In this document: positions 1 through 41,905 of the stretch, piece by piece
Layout: every line of letters starts with the position of its first letter
Numbering within the stretch: position 1 is the first letter of the stretch
From: Phaeosaccion multiseriatum
Taxonomy: Eukaryota; Ochrophyta, other classes
Direction of reading: 5' to 3'
Assembly (NCBI GenBank): GCA_965112735.1
Contig: OZ218958.1
Span: 1,550,001 to 1,614,000 of the forward strand
Length of the DNA: 64,000 nucleotides
Made by a program: the position numbers and the translations under genes
Notes under the pieces: model-generated
What the model was told of the DNA's origin: nothing
The model's input: only the letters and a program-made list of their open reading frames with translations
Database searches by the model: none

Positions 1-240
1 AGAAAGAGAGCGAGAGGAAGAGAGAGAGAGAAAGAGAAGAGAGAGAGAGAGAGGGAGAGAGAGAGAGCGAGAGAGAGAGCGAGGGAGAGAGAGGGAGAGA
101 GAGAGATAGAGCGGGAGAGAGAAAGAGTGAGAGAGAGAGGAAGAGAGAGAGTGAGAGAGAGAAGAAGAGAGAGAGTGAGAGAGGAAGAGAGAGAGAGTGA
201 GAGAGGAAGAGAGAGAGAGTGAGAGAGAGAGGGGGGGGGA
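1..240. repeat. (GA)n purine-rich low-complexity tract
   Basis: Irregular GA dinucleotide run broken by GAGC, GAGT and GGAA variants. It lies beyond the strong donor at 289-288 of gene A, so on the minus strand it reads as a CT-rich intron. No coding signal is seen. Confidence 0.85.
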
Positions 241-289
241 CGGAGGTAAGCAAGAGAGATTGGCCATTCTCGTTCGCTCGCTTGCTTAC

Positions 290-294
<5 letters not shown>
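241..294. repeat. Perfect 14-bp inverted repeat (hairpin)
   Basis: CGGAGGTAAGCAAG at 241-254 is exactly reverse-complemented at 281-294, with a 26-base loop. Each arm contains GGAG|GTAAGC, which resembles a 5' splice site. The right arm, read on the minus strand, is the donor chosen for the last visible exon of gene A. Confidence 0.85.
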
Positions 295-9020
<8,726 letters not shown>

Positions 9021-9339
9021 TGAGAAAGGATTACAACGTTGAGAAGGGAAAGAGAGATCGAGGTGACACTGCCAGGAAGGAGCTCAAAATCCTCCAGGAG
9101 GTCTTGCCTAGCATGGTTCAAAGGCGCTCTTCATGAGGCAGGGCAGTGCAGAAGTGACTTGTACACTTTCCAACCTTCCGTTCTTGTTAATTCAAGGAGA
9201 TCGCGGCCTTTAATAGTGAACGAACCGGGAAGGGGGAATGGGCAGTTGAGGCGCCGTCTGCTGCCATCGGAAATCTCACAGTTTCAAGGGAATCGGGAAA
9301 AAGCGAGGGGGAGGAAGAGAGAAGTAAAAAGAAAGAGGC
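9021..9339. promoter_or_regulatory. Shared divergent upstream region of genes A and B
   Basis: This 319-bp gap lies between the minus-strand ATG at 9020 and the plus-strand ATG at 9340, so it should hold both 5' leaders and a bidirectional promoter. I see no clear TATA box. It is free of long microsatellites, unlike the introns around it. Confidence 0.5.
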
Positions 9340-29754
<20,415 letters not shown>

Positions 29755-30373
29755 TGCTGATAGTGCTGATAGTGATGGTGGCCGTGGAGGCAGTGGAGGC
29801 AGTGGAGGCAGTGGAGGCAGTGGAGGCAGTGGAGGCAGTGGTGGTAGCCCTGCTCTCTGTCTTTGCCTTTGTCTTCAATGCATGGACCCGCCAAGGGCTA
29901 CCAACAAGTCAATTAAAGTTGTTTTTGGGGTGTGTGTGTGTGTGTGTTTGGGGGGGGGGGGGGGCATCAGCCCAATCTCTCTCTCTCCTTGTTCATTCCT
30001 GTTTCATTTCGTTACGTACGCTCCGCGTAAGCTTTATTATCTTCTTTTTAGATACACCAATCCTATACACTGCTGTGCCCTCCTCCGAGGGTAATCACAG
30101 ATGGCTCATCGAATCCTTACTGACTTCCTAAGACCCCTACTGACTTACTAAGACCCTTACTTAGTACTAAGTACTACTTAATGGGGCGCGGCGGGGGGCG
30201 TGCATGACCCTCTGGAACGGATGAATGAATCTCTTGGATCCACCCGGGGGGGGCCCTGAGGCCCCTGAGGTAGAGGCCCCTCACTCCGCACCGCACCTCT
30301 CACTATGAAGAAATCAGACCCCGATACATAGACAAGCCCGATACAAGCCCGTTACAAGACCGTTACAAGACCG
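29755..30373. other. Convergent 3' flanks of genes B and C
   Basis: This stretch holds the 3' UTR of B, with a GTGCTGATA repeat and a (GTGGAGGCA)n 9-bp minisatellite (29776-29842), an AATTAAAG candidate poly(A) signal at about 29911, GT and poly-G runs, and CGTTACAAGAC repeats near the end of C. No further gene is seen. Confidence 0.6.
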
Positions 30374-32254
30374 TTACACCACGTCCTGCTGGCCTCCTCC
30401 TCCCCCTCCCCCTCCGCCCTTGGTCTTGTACACTGCCGCACCGACGAGCCCGACCGCTGCTACACAGCCAACTGCAATCCCGGAAATCTCCCCAGCGCTG
30501 AGGTTGTTGCTGCCGCTGCTTGAGGGCGCCGACTGCTGCCCGGCCCGTGCTGTCGATCCATCGCCATCACCAACAGCCGTACTGTCATCGACCTGCTGGG
30601 GGGCGGGTGTTGATGCCGCCGTTGTCGTGTCCTGGGGAGGCGGGGTGGGTGGGGCTGTGGTGGGGGGCGCTGTCGGAGGCGCGGTGGGCGTCGCTGTCGG
30701 AGGCGCGGTGGGAGGTGCCGTCGGAGAGGCGGTAGGCGCCACGGTAGGGGCGGCGGTTGGCGCCGGGGTGGGAGGAGCCATGGGAGCGGGGGTTGGTGGA
30801 ACGGTTGGTGCGGCAGTTGGTGGTGCGACTGGCGCTGGTGTTGGTGCGACCGTTAGGAGGGCAAGCTCCCTGATATCGACCCCCGATGGTGGTGTGAAAA
30901 CGAAGCCTGCCGTGGGAAGACCTAAAGGGTGGGGTATGGCGGGTAGGGTTGGCAGAATTTGGATGGTCGGGGGGGCGGGTAGGTAGGTAGGTAGGTAGGT
31001 AGGTAGGTAGGTAGGTAGGTAAGTAAGTAGGAAGGGAGGGAGGGAGGGAGGGAGACAGTGAGACAGAAGGCGAGAAGTGGAATGTTATGGGTGGATGGAT
31101 GGATGGATGGATGGATGGATGGATGGATGGATGGATGGATGGATGGATGGATGGATGGATGGATGGATGGATGGATGGATGGATGGATGGATGGATGGAT
31201 GGATGGATGGATGGATGGATGGATGGATGGATGGACGGATGGATGCATGGATGGACGGATGGATGGAGGCATGGATGGATGGATGGATGGGTGTGCCTGG
31301 TTGGTTTGGAAGGGCTTAAGACACACAAACTACACCCCCCACTTGCAGCAGTGGAAGGGCAAGGGTGGAAGATGGATGGATTGGATTGAACAGAATTGAA
31401 CAGATCCTTTCTTTCCATTGTACTAACTGACTTGCCCCTGCCTCTCCCTTCTGCTTACCATCCTCAAACGTAGCGTATCCTTGTAGGTTGTCCAGACAGG
31501 GTGTCACGCCGTGGCTGTCGCAGTAGTCAATGACGTGGGCCTGGATGGCGGTGAGGGCGTCGAAGTCAGTGTCCACTTCGAGGAATTGGCACAAATCACC
31601 GCCTGGGGGAGGGAGAGGGGGGGGGGAGAGCGAGGCGGTAAGGGAGAGAGAGAGACAGAGAGAGGAGGGGTGGGTGGGGGTTGGTGGGGAGGGAGAGAGA
31701 GAAGAGGAGGAGAGAGATGGAGAGAGAGAGAGATGAGAGGGCAAGGGCGAGAGAGGGAGAGGGGGAGACGGGGAGAGCGAGAGAGAGTGGGAGAGGGAAA
31801 CAGACGAAGAGAGAGGGTGGCCACAGAGGGATAGGAGCAGGGACACGGATGAGATGGGTGAGAAAGCTGGGTCAAGGCATACAATCGGAGCGAGAGGAAG
31901 GCAAGTGGGAAAGTAAGTCTCAATGGCCGGCCACTCACATGTTTCATCGGGATCAGTAAACAACCAGCAGCCTGCATAGTCGGCCAGGGCGTCGTAGGAG
32001 ACGATGGCGATGTCGGAGCCTGCGAAGTTTGGGTCCACACTCAATGAAGTACAAACGTTGATGTCCGTGTTGATGAGCATGCCGCCCTCTTCCGCCGCGG
32101 CATCAATTCCATCCATGTCGTCGAAGGTGGGAGCCGCGGTTGCGAAGGTGGGCATGGTAATACTGGGGGCAGGAGTTGGCACGGTCGCTGAGACCAGGGT
32201 CGAGAAGACCCCCACGCCGAGGAGAGAGAGGATTGCGGAACGTTGGGCCGTCAT
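30374..32254 (-). CDS. Predicted secreted or type I membrane protein with Pro/Thr-rich stalk (gene C)
   Basis: Three minus-strand exons, 32254-31939, 31602-31459 and 30921-30374, give 1008 nt, 335 residues, in phase. The N-terminus is a plausible signal peptide ([18 protein letters not shown]). A Cys-containing ectodomain follows (about residues 60-155; motifs [28 protein letters not shown]), then a long PT-A/PPT repeat stalk. Near the C-terminus a hydrophobic helix ([20 protein letters not shown]) precedes a short basic, Gly-rich tail. This layout fits a surface or wall-associated type I membrane protein. I do not recognise the ectodomain family. PT-A-rich stalks are common in stramenopile surface proteins, a weak taxonomic hint. 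Introns carry GA-rich and GGAT microsatellites. Confidence 0.8.
30978..31290. repeat. (GGTA)n and (GGAT)n arrays
   Basis: GGTA (30978-31025), GGGA and then about 200 bp of GGAT repeats (31090-31290) inside gene C intron 30922-31458. The coding strand reads TACC and ATCC. Confidence 0.92.
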
Positions 32255-32540
32255 GGTGGCTTGAGCTTGAGGCTGCTTCTATGTGGTGGTTGCTCAGTTC
32301 TGTGGCTATGACCTTTTCTTTCAATGCTCTTGTGTGTTCTGATGGCCTTCATCTTTCCACTCTCGGCTTTATTGTCCTTGTTGCCTTCGCTCTCGGCTCT
32401 CTTGCCGGCTCGGCTCCCCCCGCGATTACTATTCCCCATTCTGCCGTTACAGCGAAAGTTGGGAGGCCCCCCAAACAGACTATACAAGTGAGCCCGTTAC
32501 ACAATCACACACAAACACAAAAACACAAAAACACAAAAAC

Positions 32541-32572
<32 letters not shown>

Positions 32573-32608
32573 ACACACACACACAACACACACAACACAC
32601 ACAGCACA

Positions 32609-32655
<47 letters not shown>

Positions 32656-32720
32656 CACACAACACACACATACACACACACACACACACACAACACACAC
32701 ACATACACACACACAACACA

Positions 32721-32753
<33 letters not shown>

Positions 32754-32776
32754 CACACACATACACACACACACAC

Positions 32777-32823
<47 letters not shown>

Positions 32824-32848
32824 CACACACACATACACACACAACACA

Positions 32849-32882
<34 letters not shown>

Positions 32883-32885
32883 ACA

Positions 32886-32919
<34 letters not shown>

Positions 32920-33045
32920 ACACACACACATACACACACACAACACACACACATACACACACACACAACACACACACACACACACAACACACACATACAC
33001 ACACACACACACACACAACACACACACAAACACACACACAACACA

Positions 33046-33088
<43 letters not shown>

Positions 33089-33090
33089 CA

Positions 33091-33124
<34 letters not shown>

Positions 33125-33152
33125 ACACACACACATACACACACACAACACA

Positions 33153-33185
<33 letters not shown>

Positions 33186-33969
33186 CACACACACACACAA
33201 CACACACACACACACACAACACACACATACACACACAACACACACACATACACACACACAACACACACACATACACACACACAACACACACACATACACA
33301 CACACACACACACACAACACACAACACACACACAACACACACATACACACACACACACACAACACACACATACACACCGGGTGTCTCGTAATCTTTTGTG
33401 GCGCTCCCCATCTTAGATATTGCCTCCCTTTGGCTGCCATGACGCTATCTCATTCGTGAGTTTACGTAACCTTGGAAAAGGAAAGAGTTTCACGCAGTGG
33501 CGCTCCTCTGCCCGCGAGAGTGAAGCTGTTGCAGCGGTTTGCCAGTGAAGGCCTAGGGATGACTATAATAACCCAACAGCGCTCAGGTGACGAACTGACT
33601 TCCAAGAGAGGGAGGAGCTTCTCCTGGCTGAGATGAACGTGACGAACTGGGCTCTTCCACGGATGAAGAGGAGTTTCGCTTGGAGCTCCAACAGCAACAT
33701 CAACATCAGTAGGGCACGGAAGGTCGCCGTGCAGCTACTTCAGCTGTGCCTTCAGCAGCACATTTAGCCCTCCTCCCCTCTTAAAGGCCCCGCAACTCAA
33801 ACCACTCTCCCTCCTTTGTAACCAATACACGTGTACATATACAATGGTATATTGTACTTGTACACATTATTGTATGTTACATAAATTTCATAAATGTATA
33901 TAATCTGGAGAGTGATAAAGCCACTTCTCCCTCCTCCCCCTCCTCCATCCTCCCTCCTCGCCACTCCCT
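32255..33969. other. Intergenic region between genes C and D with poly-C and CA arrays
   Basis: Holds the upstream region of C (32255-32510), a ~30-bp poly-C run (32541-32571), the CA array listed separately, and about 600 bp (33377-33969) of AT-richer sequence with ATATACAATGGTATATTG near 33837. No coding segment with convincing composition was found. Confidence 0.6.
32541..33376. repeat. Poly-C plus (CA)n with AACA and ATACA variants
   Basis: A homopolymer C run is followed by about 800 bp of CA dinucleotides broken at irregular intervals by CACAACAC and CATACA. The break points make higher-order variants. It is non-coding. Confidence 0.95.
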
Positions 33970-35044
33970 CTACGGCAGCGCTGGAGGCTTTTTCTGCGGC
34001 ACAGTCCCAACCTCAAACACGGGAGTAACCGTTTCCTTGCCCTTCTCACCAGCCGCCTCCGGACCAAGACCGCCACCACTCCCCGCCCCTTCCTTCTCCT
34101 TGCTTTTGCTCTTGGGCTTCTTGTTGCTCTTCTTACTGGACTTCCCCTTGAGGACGGAGGAGAGGGCTTCTTCATCGAAGCCCCGCTGGACGAGGTGGGC
34201 AAGCATCGCTGCCTCTCGGCAGGGCACAAAGAGGGCGTCAAGAGCACTGCAGTCCACCTTAGCGGCTCCTAACTCACGCGCCAGAGATGCTTCCGCCTGG
34301 CACTGCCCAAGCCGGCGAATCTCCTGAGCAGCACACACAGAGTGAAGGGGGGGGGGGGGTGGAGGGAGTAGGTGGTAGGTGAATGGGATGAGTGAGCGGG
34401 GGAAAGAGGGCACATCCAAGCGAGCATGCATGTCAGACCTTTGAGGTAGAGATGTAGGGGGGATTGAATGCGGCAGCGGGAGAGCGAGGTACGCTGACAG
34501 AGAGGTGCGAAAGCTCACGGAGTAAAGAGCAGGAGAAGGAGGATGTAGGTTAAGACTATTCCCAAAACGCAGGCGGCCTTCTCGCTCCAGCGCCTGCCCT
34601 GCAGCAATCACCTGGAATCGACAAAAGATGGGGAGAAGGTCTACGGTCTCCTCCTCCTCCTCCTCCTCCTCGTCCTCGTCCCCAATTGTTCTCCCGGGTT
34701 CGCTTTGGCCCTGACCCTCCCCTCCTGACCCTTCCCCCCCTTCCTTCCCCCCTATACACACACACACACCCTCAACGCACCTCTGCACATCCTAGGTTGA
34801 CCTGCAGAAGTGCCCCCTTCACATCCTTTCTGCACTGGGCCTCGTCCTTGCTGGTCACCGCCGCGGCCCCCTTCTTCCCTCCACGTGATCCAGCGACACA
34901 CAGCGCCTTCTCCATATCGCTGGACCCCAGCCAGCCCTGGAACGATCCCCCCAAAAGGAATGTGTCACTCATCCAGTAGCTGGCAACACAGGCCACCATA
35001 CAGACCGCCAACACCCCCACCTTGACATCATTCAGACCCAGCAT
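33970..35044 (-). CDS. Small membrane-anchored Lys-rich protein of unknown function (gene D)
   Basis: Three minus-strand exons, 35044-34781, 34611-34519 and 34323-33970, give 711 nt, 236 residues. The N-terminus has one hydrophobic helix (VGVLAVCMVACVASYW, about residues 9-24), likely a membrane anchor. A soluble region with helix-forming segments follows (EIRRLGQCQAEASLARELGA) and then a Lys/Ser-rich linker (KSSKKSNKKPKSKSKEKE). The middle exon's donor (TCC|GTGAGC) keeps the frame, but another donor upstream is possible. No family is recognised. It is transcribed away from E. Confidence 0.7.
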
Positions 35045-35378
35045 TTTGGGTGAGGCGAAGCCCTACAGTCTCATCGAACAATATCTCCACACCCAACCTC
35101 AGCTGTCATAGTCTCGCACCCCCCTCAGCCCCCCTCTCAAGGTCGGCCTCCTTTAGCAACACAGCAGGATGGGAGACCAAGCACAGACGAATCCCGAATA
35201 ATCCACAAGTTTCTTGTTCTTCTTCGCTTCCTCATCCAGAGTCACAGATGGTTTGATGGGCTGCCACGTTTGGTTTGGCCTTGGCGCTAATACCCCTCGA
35301 GCTCCCGTACGCGAAGCCCTGAAGCACGTCGTGCCCACTTCTTCTCCCGCTTTCCTTGTAGCGCTCCCGCACGCCACG
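35045..35378. promoter_or_regulatory. Shared divergent upstream region of genes D and E
   Basis: A 334-bp gap separates the two ATGs. An open frame upstream of the E start lacks a better initiation site. No TATA-like element stands out. Confidence 0.45.
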
Positions 35379-37328
35379 ATGACGAAAAGACCACAGCTGA
35401 CGGAGGAGCAGGCAGCGGCTCTTTCCAAGTTCCGAAGTGAATTCCCAGAGACGGAGGGGTGTGAGGGGCTTCGTCTCGACGACGCGGGTCTCCATCGCTT
35501 CCTGAAAGCTCGAAACTACAACGTTGCGAAGGCAAAGGCTCTACTGGATCACACTTTGGAGTGGAGGAAGACATTCCAAGGCGTGGGCGTGCTGAAAGTT
35601 AGTGTGAAGACGTGAACAGTCGCCAAGATGCTTACAACTGCTTCCTGACAGATTCTCAGGCCGTCCACACCCCCACCAACCAGCCCTTCTCACTTTGCTG
35701 CATGGGTTGTCGGATGATCTGTCGCGCTTCGGCTCAATCACTCACTCATCTCTCCCTAACTCTCATTTTCCCCTTCTTCTCCTCCCTCACTCCCTTCCTC
35801 CCTCACTCACTCATCACTCACTCACTCACTCACTCCCTCATCCACTTACCCACCCACCCACTCACTCACCCGCCCACAGGCTTTGGAGGATACCGACGTG
35901 ATCATGCACGAGAACAGCACCGGAAAGATCTACCTTCGAGGCGTGGACTTGCTCGGGAGGCCCGTCATGTACATGAGGCCCAAGGCGGAGAACACGCGTG
36001 ACCACAATGGGAACATCAAACGTAAGGGGGGGGGGGGGGGGCTTACTTCGCTGTTGGGAGGGGGGGGGGGGGATGCGGGGAACATCAAACCTCAAGGGCA
36101 TCAAGAGATACTACGTAGTAAAGACTGGGGGGAGATGGCGACATCCAAGCGTTAACTGCTCAATTACGGGGGGGGGGGGGGGCAGAGCGTGGCATTGCCA
36201 GGAAGCGGCGTTGGTTTGGCTCATGGTCGAGGGCGACGAAGACTCTCCTACCAGCAGCGACGCCCCCTCTCCACCCCTATATCCCCCCTTCCCTTCCCCT
36301 GCCTGCCTTCTGCTGGCGCCCGTCTGAATGCCCCCCTGTCCATCCCTATGCCCGCCTGCCTACCTGACTGCCTGCCTACCTGACTGCCTGCCTACCTGAC
36401 TGCCTGCCCTGCCTGACTGCCGGCCTGCCTACCTTATGTGCCTGCCTGCCCGCCTGCCGATACGCCTCTACATGCCTGCCCCTCAGACCTCGTTTATCAG
36501 ATGGAGCGTGCCCGAGAGATGCTGCAGGAGTGCAGCGAAGGGTACAGCAAGATTGCTCTCATCATCGACTACAGCGGGTGCGTGTACGTACTTTGTTGGG
36601 TGGCTGCGTGGGTGCGTGTGAGTGCTGCACATGCGTGTGCATCTTTCTTTCTTGGGTGCCTTCACTGTGCCACCACCCCAAGGCCCTCTGTCTCCCGAAT
36701 GCCCCTAGTCTCCCCTACCACTGCCACAGAGGCACCTCAATCTCTTGTCTCGCTCCTTTCAATCACTGACCAACGCGATGATGCGATCAACGCATCGATC
36801 AACACATCGATGAACGCCTCTTACGCCTTACTCGCCCCTCTCTTCGCACCTCCTCTCCCCCCCCTCTACCCTCCTCTCCTTCTCTCCTTCTCTCCTCCTC
36901 TCCTTCTCTCCTTCTCTCCTTCTCTCCTTCTCTCCTCCTCTCCTCCTCTCCTTCTCTCCTCCTCTCCTTCTCTCCTTCTCTCCTTCTCTCCTTCTCTCCT
37001 CCTCTCCTCCTCTCCTTCTCTCCTCCTCTCCTTCTCTCCTCCTCTCCTTCTCTCCTCCTCTCCTTCTCTCCTTCTCTCCTCCTCTCCTCCTCTCCTCCTC
37101 TCCTCCCCCTGTTTGCCTCGGCTCTTGTCTCCTCCTCTCCTCCTCTCCTCCCCCTGTTTGCCTCGGCTCTTGTCTCCTCAGCTACAGTCTCAAGAACGCG
37201 CCCCCCATGAACACCTCTAAGGAGACGCTCAGCATCCTTCAGAATCACTACCCGGAAACACTTGGCGTGTGCTACCTCGTCAGCCCCCCCTGGGTCTTCA
37301 ACGCCTTGTACAACGTTCTTGTGAGTTC

Positions 37329-37359
<31 letters not shown>

Positions 37360-38689
37360 CTTCTCCGTGGGGTAGGGTCGGGGAAGGAGCCGCACACACG
37401 TATATTTCTCTTTCTCTCTCTCTCTCCTCTTTCTCCCCCCCTCTCCCTTCTCTCTCTGTCTCGTGTGCTCTTCCTCTGTCCCTCACTCTCTCATCTCTCT
37501 CTCTCGCGTCTGCTTCCTCACACTTCCCCTGCTTCGACTCCAAGCGATGTTCACCCCTGCCCCCCTCCCCCGAATCCCCCCCCCCCACCCTATCCACCGC
37601 CACCCCTCCCCTCCCTGCCGCCGCCATCCTTTCCTTGTCTCCCCACGCCCCTACTTGTCTTCTAAAGAGTCCGTTCATTGACCCAGTGACAAAGTCCAAA
37701 TTCGTCTTCATCAAGGGCAGCCCCGACCAGCCGGCCCACCAGGTAATTAATTGTTGATCATTTCATCTTCTAATTAGTGGTCCACTACAGTGGTTGGTGA
37801 CCCAGTGCAGCAGTTGGTGATACACCGCCTGCCCTCTGCTCTCTGGGGGCGGCCTGCCTGCCCGCCTACACCTACGCACACACACACACAGACACACACA
37901 CACACACACACACACACACCACCACCACCACCACACACCCTTGCGCCCATCCATGAGTAAGGGGAGTCAAATCAATCAGTCAATCAGTCATTGAGTAAGG
38001 GGAGTCAAAATCACTCATTTTCAATCGATCCTTCTTCGAAGACTTAAGAGGAGAGCCTTTGGAGAGGAGAGGAGAGGAGAGGAGAGGAGAGGAGAGCAGA
38101 AGGGGCGGGTGGGTTTCGCTTTGCTGAGGATTAATCAAGAGGGCAGCAACGGCGTTGCTTAGTTTTGGTTGTGTTCACCCTTGACCATGCGAGAGCCGTT
38201 CCCGCACCTTCCCTCCCGCCCGCTTCTCGGCTCCCACCCACCCACCCACCCCCCGCACCCTCCCATTCATTCCGCCATGCTGCGTGCTTCTGCGGCTGTT
38301 TCACCCAACCCATCTACTACTACTGCTTCACTGCCAACTCGCTGGTGCTGGTGCTGCTGCTGCTGTATCACCAACTGCTGCAGCTGTCATGACCAACCAC
38401 CCAACTACTCACCAGAAGCTTCTGCCTTGTATCACCACCTGCTGTACCATCTCTCTCTACTCTACTGTACTGTACTTCACAGAAAACACTGGGCGGAAAC
38501 TTTGACCTCTCCAAACTGGAGAAGGCCGTGGGGGGGCGTAACGACTTTCCCTTCGACTCCTCTGTATACATGACGGCCCCCAGGACAATGTGCTTCGAGG
38601 CGGCAAGGGACGCCCTCATTGGTGCCACAGATGCACCTCATGGAGAGGAGCAGGGACAGGGGGGGAGGGAGGTACAGGTGCAGTCCTGA
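35379..38689 (+). CDS. CRAL-TRIO (Sec14-like) lipid-binding protein (gene E)
   Basis: Six exons, 35379-35597, 35880-36021, 36487-36577, 37182-37320, 37668-37742 and 38483-38689, give 873 nt, 290 residues. The N-terminal CRAL-TRIO helical segment is clear ([20 protein letters not shown], then EWRKTF). The lipid-binding fold follows ([38 protein letters not shown], then FNALYNVL), ending with SKFVFIKG. Sec14-like proteins bind and exchange phosphatidylinositol and other lipids at membranes. Ligand cannot be inferred. The length matches single-domain family members. The donor after exon 1 (AAA|GTTAGT) is weak but gives a continuous domain. Confidence 0.88.
36885..37110 (+). repeat. (CTTCTCTC / CTCCTCTC)n octamer array
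   Basis: Octanucleotide CT-rich array in gene E intron 36578-37181. It is followed by two copies of a CCCCTGTTTGCCTCGGCTCTTGTCTCC block (37106 and 37152), the second leading into the acceptor. Confidence 0.88.
37808..38447 (+). repeat. Inverted copies of the TGTATCACCAACTGCTG motif within one intron
   Basis: CAGCAGTTGGTGATACA at 37808-37824 is the exact reverse complement of 38364-38380. Looser copies sit outside each (about 37792 and 38430). All lie in gene E intron 37743-38482, with the donor-side copies 65 bp in and the acceptor-side copies 55-120 bp from the end. Confidence 0.9.
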
Positions 38690-39419
38690 GAAGAGTGCTG
38701 CTGCTACTCATGTGGATGGAGAACGAGAGGGGTTTTGGGGGTTCCGTTTTTGGTTCTTTTGAGTAATAAGCCTTGTGTTGCTTTGTTTTGTTATGTTTTT
38801 GTTTTCTTTTTGTTTCTTTTGCTTTTGTTTGCTCGTTTCGTGTTTTGCCCCTCAATTTTGTCCGGCCAGCAGTGCCCACACGAGGGGCGATGAAGCAAGC
38901 CCGCAAGCCGAGTGTTGCAGACTTGCGTAAAGTGTAGCTCAGTACTTTCTCATGTCCTTTCGTTTCGTGTGGGTTAGGGCATCTCATGCCTTGCTTCTCC
39001 TCTTTTTTTTTTATGTGAAGGGAATGAAGCGTACGATAGAAGAGAGTGGCAAAGCCAACAGAGACTCTATGCTCATTGTAAAGTAGTAATTCACATTTTT
39101 GCAGATTATTCCTCATTAATTAATCAAGTACGTGAAGTACTTTCTCTCTGTTGCCGTCTCTCTCTCCCTCTCTCAATCTCACTGCCCACTTACATCTTCA
39201 CACCCATAACTCAAACCAACCAACCAACCAACCAACCAACCAACCAACCAACACAGCCATTGCTTGACTGCGTGTGGTGTGGTGTGGTGTGGTGTGTGGT
39301 GAGGGGTGAGGGAAGCATAATGTGAGCTTCACAGAACACACACCCTCCCTCCCGCCCGCCCGCCCGCCCTCCTCTCCCTCCTCTCTTCCCCCTCTCTCTC
39401 TCTCAGTCTTACGTAACTC
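38690..39419. other. Convergent 3' flanks of genes E and F
   Basis: T-rich stretch (38740-38830) with TTTTGTTTTC runs, likely the 3' UTR and poly(A) region of E, then (AACC)n at 39218-39250 and GTGGT repeats at 39272-39298. No gene is seen. Confidence 0.55.
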
Positions 39420-40014
39420 TTACGTATACCACTGCGTGTGATTCCTAGGGTGGTAGGCCCTCACGTGCCCGGCCTGCTGTGCCAACTTCTCCTTGTGCTG
39501 TCTCTCAAAGAGCTCCATCTGCTTGAGCTGCAAGTACTCCTCCTGCCTCTCCTTGGATATCGCGTCCTTCCTCTCCTGCAACATACATGGTTGGGGTTGG
39601 GGGGGGGGGGGTTAGGGCGGGTCTTGTCGAGATGCGAGGATTGATTCCGCGTGAAGTACAGAGAGAGAGGGCGAGAAAGAGGGCGAGAAAGAGAGAGGGG
39701 GGGGGGCGAGGAGGGGAGAGGGAAGGGGCGAGAGAGAGAGGGCAAGAGAGAGAGAGAAGAGGGAGAGAGAGAGAGGTTTCGCTTTGCGACGTGCCTATAC
39801 ATACACGATGAACAAGGAATCAGTGAATAAAGGAATGAAGGAATGGAAGAGAATGAAGGGTCACTGCCCCTGCTGAGTCTGTCCGTCTCTGAACGAGCTT
39901 GAAGCTTCTAGCTTGCTTGTTTGCTTGCTTGCCTGCATCTGGTGCTTGAGCTCCTCAGCCTCCTCCAGCAGGGCCTGCTTCCGCTTGCGTGCCGCCTCTC
40001 TCTCCGCCGCGTCC

Positions 40015-40045
<31 letters not shown>

Positions 40046-40303
40046 GTGAAAAGTTAGTGAAAAGTCAGGGAAAAGGAAAAAGAATATTACTAAGTAGAAT
40101 CATTCATTGCCATCCAGAACCATCCATTTGCATCCCACGCACCTGCTTCTCGAAGGAGATCCGATCGAAGGAGCTCTGTTCGTCGAAGTAGCGCTTGTCC
40201 TGCTCAGGGGTCACGGGGTCAGGGTTGAGGGTGAGGGTGAGGGTGAGGGTGCGGGTGAGGGAGAGGGAGAGGGAGACAGAGAAAGAGATGGGTGGGAAAA
40301 AAT

Positions 40304-40349
<46 letters not shown>

Positions 40350-40799
40350 TTCATACAGCGTTGGTGCTGCATGTCCCCACTAACCTCCTCTTCCTTGCGC
40401 CTCTTCTCGAGGAGTTGCTGCTGCCGCCCCGCGTGTACAGAGGCCATGAGGTTGGCCCGCGCCTCTGTCTGCGCTCGTTGTTGCCTGAGGAGACAGACAG
40501 AGGCATATGGGCAAACAGAGAGACAGGGACACGGGTAAGGTGTGTAGGTAGACAAGGTTCAGTGGGACAAAGTCTGCTGCACTGAAGGTGAAACTGAACC
40601 TGTGGATCCCTCTGTGGATCACCACCTCGGCTGGCTCACCTGTCTCGCTCCTCCCAGATGCGGTTCTCTGCTTCGAGCCTGATTTTGTCGTACTCGCTTT
40701 GGTCAGACATCTCCTTCACCTGCTCACACAGAGGCCGAGACCGGTGGCGATAGGAAGAGATAGAGACGAGGGGGAGAGGCAGGGGCAGAGAGAGACAGA

Positions 40800-40844
<45 letters not shown>

Positions 40845-40870
40845 CAGGCAGGGGCAGAGAGAGAGACAGA

Positions 40871-40908
<38 letters not shown>

Positions 40909-41865
40909 ACAGGCAGGGGCAGAGAGAGAGACAGAGAGGGAGAAAACGAGAACGGAGGGAGAGGCAGGGGGGGTGGGGGGTCAGTGAGGCAAGAGGTGTG
41001 GGGAGAGAGAGGCCATTGAGACAAGAGGTGTTGGGAGGTAGGAATGTCTCTCTGCTGCTCTGTCCACATGACTCTGCCTACTCTGCGTCTGCTGCTCTGC
41101 CCATATGCCTCTGTCTATATATCCATCTGTTTTGTGTGTGTGTGTGCGTGCGTGCCTCACCATTTGCTCCTGCAGGTACTCGTTGTAGGCCCCCATGGCC
41201 TCCCTCTCCCTGTCTTTCTTGGCCTTCTCCTCCGCCTCTCCCATGGCGTCCTGAGGGGGTTGGTAAAGTCAGTGAAGGGGTTGGACAGGTTAAGTGATGT
41301 TGTGCAGGAAAGGGTTGATCATGTCATGGTGAGGTGCAGTGAAGGGGCTGATCAGGGCAAGTCAAGCCCACTAAAAAACAAGAAGTGCAAGGGCAAACTG
41401 CAAGTGCAAGTGCAAGTTGAAGTGAAGTGAGGCAGAGCGAGAGGGCCGTCTGGGTCAACTGTCCTCCTCCCCTCCCCACCCACCTTGGCAAGGGCATACT
41501 TGATGAGCATGAGGTCCTGCTGCCTCTCCCTCTCCGCCTGCTCCTTCCTGAGCCTCAGCCGTCCCTCGTTGAACTGCAGCACGTTCCTCCCCTCCTCGTG
41601 CGCCTTCTCTTTGAGCTGGTGGCGCCGCAGCTCGTCCGCAGAAACCTGAGAACAGATTCAGTTCCGGTTTCAGTTTCAGTTCCAAATCGATCAAAAGACC
41701 GATACATAAAAGACCAGCACACGGACACACACACACGCGGCACACGCACACACAAGCGCACACACACACATGCAAATACACACACATATACACACATGTG
41801 GCACACACACGCGCACACACACACACGCACACACGCACACACGCACACACACGCGCACACACACA

Positions 41866-41905
<40 letters not shown>

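Noticed and set aside
30585-31418. Alternative long frame for gene C (Arg/Thr/Ser-rich)
   Set aside because: It is out of phase with the spliced frame that gives a signal peptide, Pro/Thr stalk and membrane helix.
32176-33459. Thr/His-rich and Cys/Val-rich long frames
   Set aside because: They come from the CA/GT array. There is no start context, domain or splice support.
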